Shown: positions 54,592 to 64,000 of the stretch, piece after piece
How the letters are laid out: every line of letters begins with the position of its first letter
Position numbering within the stretch: the stretch's first letter is position 1
DNA from: Chinchilla lanigera
Taxonomy: Eukaryota > Chordata > Mammalia > Rodentia > Chinchillidae
Length of the DNA stretch: 64,000 nt
Assembly: GCF_000276665.1 (NCBI RefSeq)
Contig: NW_004955470.1
Location: 608,935 to 672,934, forward strand
Direction of reading: 5' to 3'
Made by a program: the position numbers and the translations under genes
The notes under the pieces: generated by a model
Seen by the model: the letters and a program-made list of their open reading frames with translations, nothing else
Database searches by the model: none
Told to the model about the DNA's origin: nothing

Positions 54592-55003
54592 GCTTAGTCA
54601 GTCCCAGTTGTGCATCAGTAAGAATCCTGGAGTCTGGAGACGGAGCTGATTCCATATCTAACACCGCTGAACCTGCCTGTGCTGCTCATGACACCATAGT
54701 GTCATGACCTATAAAGGGTTCAAATCTTTGGCCAAGTTTTATCAGCTCCCAGTGTATTAGAACTCACTTGATCAGAAATGGAAGCTGTCTCTGGTGGTGT
54801 AGACGGGGAGGCTGGACTTTGGTCAGGATGAGGTCCCCAAACAGTGCTAAAGAGTAAGTGAGGAGTGAAGCACTGACGGCGCATGGCAGCAGCCACCCTG
54901 AACTGGGACAGAGATTTGCTGAATGTCATCTCCCCAGGGAAACCCCCTCACCTGTCCTCCAGAAAGCCGATCTGCAGAGGCACAGCAGCTGAGCTTGGAG
55001 CAT
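54592..55003 (-). pseudogene. IGKV: Ancient V kappa relic, inverted, subgroup other than IGKV1/2
   Basis: Opposite orientation to the surrounding V segments. Leader-like exon 54952-55003 (52 nt, starts MLQAQLLCLC, donor G|GTGAGG), 105-bp intron, acceptor CTTTAG, then an exon reading GDLILT and, after a one-base shift, QSPASPSTPPETASIS. The first cysteine is lost (SISD). A later frame reads SSTGRFSGVRYG and VSRLQDSY, followed by TGA at the position of the second cysteine. The exon is about 255 nt, shorter than normal. The order leader, short intron, DLILT-QSP, SIS, GRFSG, RSS is hard to get by chance, but each piece is eroded. The wording is nearer to IGKV3/5/6-like families than to IGKV1/2; subgroup is uncertain. 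Confidence 0.65.
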
Positions 55004-55009
55004 GCTGCC

Positions 55010-55870
55010 AGCGAGCACAGCTCAGGGAAATTCCCCAGGCCACACGATCTTGGTCTTCCAAGTTCATGCAGAAAATTGATTCTAGGGAGTCTGAAATATC
55101 CAGGGGTCACATTAGTCTATGTCTGGCTGGTATAGTTGGAGAAAAAAAAAACCAACAATTTGTTGAAGTTATCAGTTCTGACGCTACTAGTCAGCCCTTC
55201 ATGGTGGTGAATTGTGAGAAATATTACCAATGTCAGAAAAGAGGGGTCAAAACCAAAAATAAAGTGCAGTCAGTTTAGTTCCTAGAGGTGAGAGAGACCG
55301 GTATCTTCTTACCTGGTGGACCTGTGAGCAACACATTCACTGAGGAAACATGGCATTTCCCCGGCGCATTTGCAATAAATTGCATGACACAATGCAAAGA
55401 ATAGCAGTGGGTCAGGGCCATCGAAAACGGTTTTAGAATATATTGACCATGTTACCTCTACACATCTCTTTTATGTAGGTAACATGCAAACATCTCACAC
55501 TGAAGACAATTTAGACAGTACGGCATAAGTATTTTCTTTTCCTTCACTGAAGCAACGTGAAAGTAAGTTGGGGGCCTACCAACCCCGCTTTCTAAGAATG
55601 TTCTATGTATACTCTATAAAAAGGATATTCTCCTTCATAATCCCAATCTAACTATGAAATAAATTACTCCACATAGTCCTTCAGTCTATTTCAAAATTTT
55701 ACAATTCTTCCTTATATGCCTTTTGCAGCCAGATGGCTGCCAGAAAGAAGCATCTTCTCACAGAAATCTGTGCTGCCACATTTTGAACCAGGACACCTGA
55801 GGACGCCAGTCCTGTGCTGAGTTACTGAGAGGAGACTGCCCTGCAGCTGCGCCTCGCCTGCACAGCCACG
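55010..55870. other. Non-coding spacer
   Basis: Nothing recognised apart from the promoter of the next V at the right end. Confidence 0.45.
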
Positions 55871-55874
55871 GCTG

Positions 55875-55882
55875 ATTTGCGT
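55875..55882 (+). promoter_or_regulatory. Variant V kappa octamer
   Basis: ATTTGCGT instead of ATTTGCAT, 87 bp upstream of the leader ATG at 55969. The flanks (gctgatttgcgtgtccccag) match the neighbours exactly, so it is the octamer with one mutation that may weaken Oct binding. Confidence 0.85.
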
Positions 55883-55968
55883 GTCCCCAGAGCACAGCCC
55901 ACCGCCTTCAAAACTTCTTCATAGGCTGTCACACCCTGTGCAGGACTCAGTCCCAGTCAGGACACAGC

Positions 55969-56442
55969 ATGGACATGAGGGTCCCCGCTCAGCTCCTGGG
56001 GCTCCTGCTGCTCTGGCTCCTGGGTAAGAAAGGGAATTACTTAGCCCAGTGCAGTCAGCACTGGCTTTTGCTGGAAGTCTTCTCATAACATCACTAATTA
56101 GTTGGCATTTTTTTTTTTTTTTTTTTTTGTCTATCCAATGTCAGGTGTGCGATGTGACATCCAGGTGACCCAGTCTCCATCCTCCCTGTCTGCCTCTTTA
56201 GGAGACACAGTCACCATCACCTGCAGGACCAGTCAGAGCATTAGTCCTCGGTTAGACTGGTATCAGCAGAGAAAAGGTGAAAGCGCCAAACCCCTGATCT
56301 ATAAGACAAACAGTTTACAACCTGGGGTCCCATCCAGGTTCAGCGGCAGCGGACCTGGGGCAGATTTCACTCTCACCATCAGCAACCTGAAACTTGAAGA
56401 CATTGCAACTTACTACTGTATGCAATGTAATAGTTTCCCTCC
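55969..56442 (+). CDS. IGKV: Immunoglobulin kappa variable segment, IGKV1-type, intact, extra CDR3 cysteine
   Basis: Leader exon 55969-56023 (55 nt, [18 protein letters not shown], donor G|GTAAGA), intron 121 bp with 21 T in a row at 56108-56128, V exon 56145-56442 (298 nt). After GVRC the mature chain begins [16 protein letters not shown]. The first cysteine is in TITCRTSQ, then [31 protein letters not shown] and DIATYYC. Germline CDR3 is MQCNSFPP, with an additional, unpaired cysteine. Framework 2 has KGESAKP where PGKAPKL is usual. There is no stop, frameshift or splice defect and the RSS is consensus. With the mutated octamer and unusual residues it may be an open frame that is rarely used. 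Confidence 0.93.
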
Positions 56443-56470
56443 CACAGTGATAGAAGCCATAACATAAACC
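56443..56470 (+). other. Kappa RSS, 12-spacer
   Basis: CACAGTG (56443-56449), 12-nt spacer, ACATAAACC (56462-56470). Confidence 0.95.
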
Positions 56471-56879
56471 TCCCAGAGAAGCAGAAGTGTGAGGCCGGGC
56501 TGCCCACCTGCTCCTCCTGGTACCTCTGGGTACTGACAGCATTTCTCAGATGCAAGTAGCCTACACATGAGAAGTCTTGTTTGGTGCAACTTTTGGGACT
56601 CATATAACAAAAGAGAAGTCACAGAAGATGTTCCAAGTAGGAGTTGTTTTAAATACAGTGAAGAAAGTCTAAACTACAGATTTATTTTTAATATTTTATA
56701 AACACATACTAATTTTAGAAATTTATGAGATTCCCTGTGATATTTCTGTACATGCATAAGGTGTGCTTTGGTCATATGAATCCACCCCCACCCCATCTAC
56801 CTCCATTCTTCCAGCCCCAGTCTCCTAAAGCACCTTTCTGAGTAACTGGTAATCGCTGTTCTAATTTAGAAGCAACTTT

Positions 56880-57120
56880 TTTTACTTAGTGTCCATATAT
56901 GAGGAAGAACATTCAATATTTGTTCTTAGTATCTGGTTTATTTCTCTTACCATGTCTTCCAGATCCATCCACTTTGCTGCAAATGATAGAATTTCATTCT
57001 TCTTTATGGCTGAATAATAAATCTATTCTGTATTTTCTCTGTGCATTCACCTGTTGATAAAGACCCAAGCTGATTCCACTGGTTACTGTTGAGAATAGTG
57101 CCGCAATGTAGAAATATGTA
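56880..57120 (-). repeat. L1 3' fragment, antisense
   Basis: 'ttgctgcaaatgatagaatttcattcttctttatggctgaataata' and 'gttgagaatagtgccgcaatg' are the reverse of an L1 3' end. It is the counterpart of the L1 at 46600-47360. Confidence 0.88.
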
Positions 57121-57734
57121 TGATATATTTTGTTCAATTCAATTCAAGGTATCTTTGTTCAATTCAAAAACTTAATAACAAAAATAAGAAGTAACTCAGG
57201 TGAAAATGGGTCAATAACTTGAACAGACACTTCTCAAAGGAAGAAATACAAATGCTCAATAGATATATGACAAAATATTCAACAACATGGGTCCTTAGGA
57301 AATTGCAAATATGTGTGGGAAAATAATACACTGTTTAAACAGTGTTGGTCTCTCATATCCCTGGACCTAGTATATTGGGGAAAATTAGTCTGCACTGATC
57401 TGTTGGATTTTATTTCTTTTTTCATGCTATGAAATTACCAGGATGCCAAAGAAATATAGGGTAGCCTTTCCAGACACTGTTCTATTGGAAGATTTGTGGG
57501 AACCTAGACGAAGGGAGTATATTAAGGAAACAGACTCAGGAACACTGCATCAGGTGTGCTTACACTGTGTCAAGTAGCCATCACGGCACATTCACTCTCT
57601 ATAAAGCTAAGAACTGTTTTGGTGATTGGGGCCTTAGGTTACATTTTGTGAGCTAAGGATCCCCTTGTGATTCAGCAGGTTACCATCTCCAGCAGGAGAT
57701 GTAGATACTGTGCTGAGGGGACCTGTTTCCCCCG

Positions 57735-58110
57735 TCGTTTGTGTTGAAGTAAGTTGCTGTTGTAAAGGAAAGGCGTGTCATATGATAGGTGACACCACAC
57801 TGCCGTTGATGTTTTAAAAAGTGGAAGTTCAAGTATGGGAAAATGTGTTGGTGATGGAAAGTCACGAAAGTAAATGGGGGTAGAAATAGCCCCAGAAGCT
57901 ATGGGACAGGTGAATCCTCAGGAGACGGAAAGGGGCCCAAGCGCTCAGCCTTTGTCAGCCTGTGGCAGGGTTTCTGCCATAGTGAGAGGAGTAGCTGTCT
58001 TCTCTGGAGAAACCAGTGTAAACACAGTAACTGAGGCAGCACAGGCTCCTTCCACGGGCTGGATCAGCAGCAACACCCTTGCATCATTTCTAGAGGCTTT
58101 GCTGGATCCT
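57735..58110 (+). repeat. Old segmental duplication, copy 2
   Basis: Diverged copy of 49030-49450 in the same orientation. Two plus-strand open frames here (57874-58128 and 58132-58455) are not shared with copy 1 and have no known family, so I do not call them genes. Confidence 0.75.
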
Positions 58111-58255
58111 GTTCCTAAAGCTTCCTAGGACTTGGTGAATAATGCAATACCCCATAATGGACACCTTTCTGGTTGGTACACTTTATATTTATACAAGCGG
58201 ACAGTGACCATCCATAGCAAGCGCATCACTGAAGTTTCTTTTCTCCTGCTGGTTT

Positions 58256-59409
58256 TTCCCACTGGCTATGCAGAGGAGGTTACCATGAATAACCTTCCAG
58301 TACATCCAAAGTACAAGCCAAACCAGCACAGCGGGAGCACAGCATTCTTCAGTTCGCCTGTCTCACAGTACAAAAAAAGAGACTGGGAAATTTTCCTCAA
58401 ATCATCCAGCTTTGCTTTTGTCAGCCTGGGTATACTCTCCACATGCACGCCTTGACCTGTACTCCATCAGACACTCCGGGAGACCTTCTGTAGACATCCC
58501 GGGTTCTCTCTTTGTGCAGCTCTCTCCTCTCTGTGTCTGTCTTCATAATTCTAGAAAGCAGCTCTTCCCCCTCAACTCAGTGCACCACCAGGCTCCTCCC
58601 AGGTCTCCTCTTCCAGTGCAATGCTCTGAACACTCTGCTCAGGTTCTAGGTGCAGTCATTTGAATCTCACCTCTGGTTTCCAAGTGTTGGATCATTGTTG
58701 TTTGTTTCCAATGTGCAATGTCTTGAAGATAATTGTTGCACAAATTGTGTTAACCAACCCAGGGAAAAGTGTAAATAAGATCCATGTAAATGTGTACAAG
58801 CCATATGTTGATTTTCTCCAAGCCCACATGTGAATTTAGATATTTAGCATTTCTTGTGTTTCTTGGACAGCAGATCCTGATTCTGGAGTCACAATCTGAA
58901 CCTCGCTGCCTCTGCTTCACCTCTTGTTCTGTTTACACAACAAGGGGCCACTCAGTCACATGTACAAACACATCATCTCACACATCAAACCCCATTCTTT
59001 CTCCCAGCAACGTCCTTTGGTGATATGTTGTGCTGGGCTGTGAACACGTACTGCATAGCTGCTCTCAGGAGCAGGAACCTAGGGAAGAAGAGAGTAATGT
59101 AATAGAAGTTAGATTTAGAGATTTTGAACTTGAAATCTCAAGTGACAAGAATGGGAGGTTGAGAAAGAAATTAGCTCTGCATCAGGCCCAACTCTCTCCA
59201 TGAATGAACGGAGGGGAGCCAAGTGAGGAGCCTGGCCTCTGGGGTGAGGAAAAAGAGATCCTGCATGTTGGGTGTCCGTGTGGTTCTGGGTGCTGTATTA
59301 TCACTGTGCCACTCTGACACACCAGTGAAACAGAACAGGGGAGGCCCCAGGACAGGACATTCAGTTTTCACAGGATCCCCTTATGATTCAGCAGGTTACC
59401 AAGCACTAC
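58256..59409. other. Non-coding spacer
   Basis: The string 'ggatccccttatgattcagcaggttacca' (about 59371-59400) repeats one at about 57657-57686 with one difference. Otherwise nothing recognised. Confidence 0.45.
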
Positions 59410-59414
59410 CTAAG

Positions 59415-59776
59415 TGTTATGGTTTATGTCTGTGTGTCCCCCGCAATGCCTCATGCGGACATGGGGCAGGCTATTAGAGTTGAATGATTGTGGGTGTGAG
59501 AGCTACACCCACCCTGGGGTGGATAGTTTGCATATGTAAGGGAGAGGAAGAAGCTGCTTGAGGCTATTCCTCCCCCATTCCACCCTGGTGTGGGCTTGTG
59601 GCTTAGCTGTGTGTTGCCGCCCTGAGATGCAGCCCTCTGCCACGTGCCACTCTTCCTTATAATCTGCCAAGTACGGATTGAAACTTCCATGAACTGTAAG
59701 CGAAATAAACCTTTCCTTCCTTAATTTTGGGCGTCAGGTATTTTGTCCCAGCAGAGAGAAAAAAGTAACCAAGACA
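59415..59776 (+). repeat. MaLR-type solo LTR with 5-bp target-site duplication
   Basis: Begins TGTTATGG, ends AAGACA, 362 bp, with a poly(A)-signal-like aataaacc near 59704. Flanked by perfect ctaag copies (59410-59414 and 59777-59781). No internal retroviral region. Related to 41987-42453. Confidence 0.88.
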
Positions 59777-59781
59777 CTAAG

Positions 59782-61870
<2,089 letters not shown>

Positions 61871-61871
61871 G

Positions 61872-61879
61872 ATTTGCAT
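61872..61879 (+). promoter_or_regulatory. V kappa octamer of a pseudogene
   Basis: Perfect ATTTGCAT, 84 bp upstream of the mutated start at 61963. Confidence 0.9.
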
Positions 61880-61962
61880 GTCCCAGAACACAACCCAGGC
61901 CTGAGGACTTCTTCATAGGCTGTCACACCTTGTGCAGGACTCAGTCCCAGTCAGGACACAGC

Positions 61963-62431
61963 GTGGACATGAGGGTCCCACCTTAGCTCCTGGGGCTCCT
62001 GCTGCTCTGGCTCCCAGGTGAGGAGAAATGACAATGGGAATTCAGGCCTTTGTGGGCAATGCTGCCTGGGTCTTCAAGGAAGTCCTCTATGTCATTAATA
62101 ATCATGTGAATATTTGTTTCCTATTTCTAATGTCAGGTACCAGCTGTGACAGCCAGATGACCCAGGCTCCATCCTCCCTGTCTACCTCTCTAGGAGACAC
62201 AGGCACCATCAGGTGCCAGGACAGTCAGGGCATTAGCAGTGAGTTAGACTGGTATCAGCAGAAACCAGAGGAAGAGCCTACCCTCCTGTCTACCATGTAT
62301 CCATCTTGCACTCCAGGGTCTCATTGAGGTTCAGGAGCAGTGAATCTGGGATGGATTTGACTCTCACCATCAGCAGCCTGGAGTCTGAAGACCTTGCAAC
62401 TTATAACTGTCAATAAATACAGTTCCCCTTC
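61963..62431 (+). pseudogene. IGKV: IGKV1-type V kappa pseudogene, many lesions
   Basis: Leader exon 61963-62017: start ATG mutated to GTG, and a TAG in place of the glutamine codon of the usual PAQLLG; donor G|GTGAGG kept. V exon 62137-62431 (295 nt, net 3 short). It begins [16 protein letters not shown], keeps the first cysteine in TIRCQDSQ and LDWYQQKPE, then loses one base around CDR2 and soon meets TGA. Two further bases are missing in CDR3, where CQ is followed by TAA. The RSS is damaged. The promoter is intact. Several independent lesions mean it has been dead longer than the pseudogene at 4447-5195. Confidence 0.95.
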
Positions 62432-62459
62432 CCCAGTGATGCAAGCCATGGTATAAACC
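62432..62459 (+). other. Damaged kappa RSS
   Basis: Heptamer CCCAGTG (second base mutated, so the critical CAC is lost), 12-nt spacer, nonamer GTATAAACC (two changes from ACATAAACC). Confidence 0.85.
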
Positions 62460-62599
62460 ACCCAAAGAGGCAGAAGTGTGAGGACGGGCTGCCCCAGCTG
62501 CTCCTCCTGATAGCTCCATCTGCTGGGAATGTTTCTCAGATGCAGTCAGAGTGTGAAGGTCGCTGAAGGACCTTGGTAAAGGGTTCAAGGAGGTGTCTC

Positions 62600-63350
62600 A
62601 ACACCCTGTCTTTCATCCTCCTCAGCTTCAGGATCACAAACATCACAATGCCAATCTTGATGTAATAAGGGGTGCAAACCATTATACATAGGAGTGTTGG
62701 TTAGAGCATAAGTGAAGTTTACACAGAAAATGAAAAGCCATGTTAGGTATTCCAAATAAAATTTTTAAAAAATAAAGTAATGATAATGAAGGTCAAAATA
62801 GTAGCTTTTCAGAGGTCTTAAAGTGTGATAGTGAATGATACACATATAAAAGAAAAAGACAACAGCAAAGAGGTACCAGAAATGAAAGATTCTCTGTTCC
62901 TCCTTCAGAAGCCAGAGCACACCTGCCAAAGAAATTACAAGCAGGAATTGTTTGTCATACAGGCTGAGTCCAAACAAGTTTTTGAAGGCCAGGAGATGTA
63001 ATGAGTTATGGGAAACTGATGCTAAACGGTGAGATTCCCTGGTAAACCCCAGACACCAGAGCACATCTCCAACTACAGTTATGGGTTTCTAAGCCTCTGG
63101 TTCCCGGAAATGCCTGAGAAGTCCCGGCTTGGGTGTGCAAATGGTGTCAATTGTCTGCAATAACTCACCAAGTGATTCCTCAGTCTCCACCTCTGTCCAC
63201 ATGTGCGGACCTTCAAATCTCAGAGGAAACCCCTCACAGCAAATGAAGGAGGGAAAGGGGGTCAGGAAAATGTGCTTCCAGAAGTGATAGTGCTGGTGGC
63301 ACATTATCAGTTAACCTCCCTGGAGGGTCGCTCTTTACCGAACTTGGAAT
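62600..63350 (-). other. Unrecognised sequence with open frames, possible retro-pseudogene
   Basis: The minus strand has two neighbouring open frames (63089-63304 and 62765-63064). The second holds long hydrophobic stretches (such as FWYLFAVVFFFYMCIIHY) that look like membrane helices. Downstream in another frame YYIKIGIVMFVILKLRRMKD can be read. This could be a decayed intronless copy of a multi-pass membrane protein gene. I do not recognise the family and found no poly(A) tail or target-site duplication. Confidence 0.3.
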
Positions 63351-63563
63351 TTCATCAGGTGGAGCATATCTGCAGAATATTTTCATATGTGCTCTTACGG
63401 TTCATCAGCAATTTGAGATTATAGCAAAAAAACTTCATTAAATTATAGAAGCAAACAAAAAGAATAAATTGGATGAAACATATAAAAATCACTTGGCAAA
63501 CAAATGAAATACCTGAGAATTGAATGAAGTAATTGAGTCAGATAAGGGAGGACTGGCCCAAGG

Positions 63564-63598
63564 CACACACACACACACACACAAAAAAAAAAAAAAAA
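63564..63598. repeat. (CA)n followed by poly(A)
   Basis: About 10 CA units and a run of 15-16 A. Confidence 0.95.
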
Positions 63599-63599
63599 C

Positions 63600-64000
63600 T
63601 GGAATAAAAAAGGATGGAGAGTGAAGAATAAGAAATGGGAATTTAACAGAAAAACTCTAGAAAGAAAGAATACACAATTTGAGAAAGAATGTCTTGACTT
63701 CTTGCTGTGCTGAGGTCACGCGCTTCTGCCCAGCACACCTGATGTAAAAGCACTGAGGAACTGACCTTCTCTCCTCTTACTAGTTAACTTTTCTTGCTGT
63801 TGTCCAAGTCCTCACTTAAAGTACAAGGACGAAAACAGGTGTTTCATGTCTTTTTCCATATTTTTTATACCTCATTGTATTAACTCCATGCATCTAACAT
63901 AAGACAAAATGCATTTGGTCTGAAATAATCACTGTGTGAATCCCAACCGATAGAGAAATAAAATCACTTGCAGAATCAAAGTACAACAATTACATATATA
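63600..64000. other. Non-coding sequence to the window end
   Basis: No gene, octamer or RSS seen. Confidence 0.5.

Noticed and set aside
57874..58455. Two consecutive plus-strand frames
   Set aside because: No known family; the first is not kept in the duplicate copy at 49 kb. Not called as genes.

Overview
The window is mammalian germline DNA from an immunoglobulin kappa variable (IGKV) cluster. I see nine V segments with clear leader or V-exon structure (four with intact reading frames, five pseudogenes, one of these lacking a visible leader), one much older V relic, and one orphan recombination signal. No J segment, C exon or kappa enhancer is visible. The interspersed repeats (tRNA-derived ID-type SINEs, B1-like and B1/ID dimer SINEs, L1 fragments, MaLR-type LTRs) point to a rodent outside the mouse/rat group. 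A squirrel-, beaver- or kangaroo-rat-like lineage would fit, but I cannot fix the species from sequence alone.

Layout. From 3 to 33 kb all V segments lie on the minus strand: an IGKV1-type relic (3329-3583), an IGKV2-type pseudogene killed by a stop at the second conserved cysteine (4447-5195), an intact IGKV1-type segment (10051-10517), an intact IGKV2-type segment (16426-17147), an orphan degraded recombination signal (23971-23997), an IGKV2-type pseudogene split by a SINE (26357-27237), and its intact tandem duplicate (31575-32337). A run of 565 N (37973-38537) follows, with an L1 ORF2 piece on its left edge and a CpG-rich, GC-box-rich block on its right. From 45 to 62.5 kb the IGKV1-type segments lie on the plus strand at roughly 5-6 kb intervals: intact (45669-46149), truncated pseudogene (50740-51031), intact (55969-56442) and pseudogene (61963-62431). 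A very old V relic in the opposite orientation sits among them (54592-55003).

How the parts work. Each intact segment has an octamer promoter element, a leader exon of 55 nt (IGKV1) or 49 nt (IGKV2), a short intron, a V exon of 298 nt (IGKV1) or 313 nt (IGKV2) and a 12-spacer recombination signal, so each could be used by RAG1/RAG2 in kappa rearrangement. Because the two halves are in opposite orientation, one set would join J kappa by deletion and the other by inversion, provided the assembly across the gap is right.

The rest is repeats and old non-coding sequence. I found no operon, CRISPR array, RNA gene or new biological system. The most interesting items are the inverted ancient V relic, the SINE-killed V with its live duplicate, the CpG-rich block beside the gap, and an intact V with an extra CDR3 cysteine.
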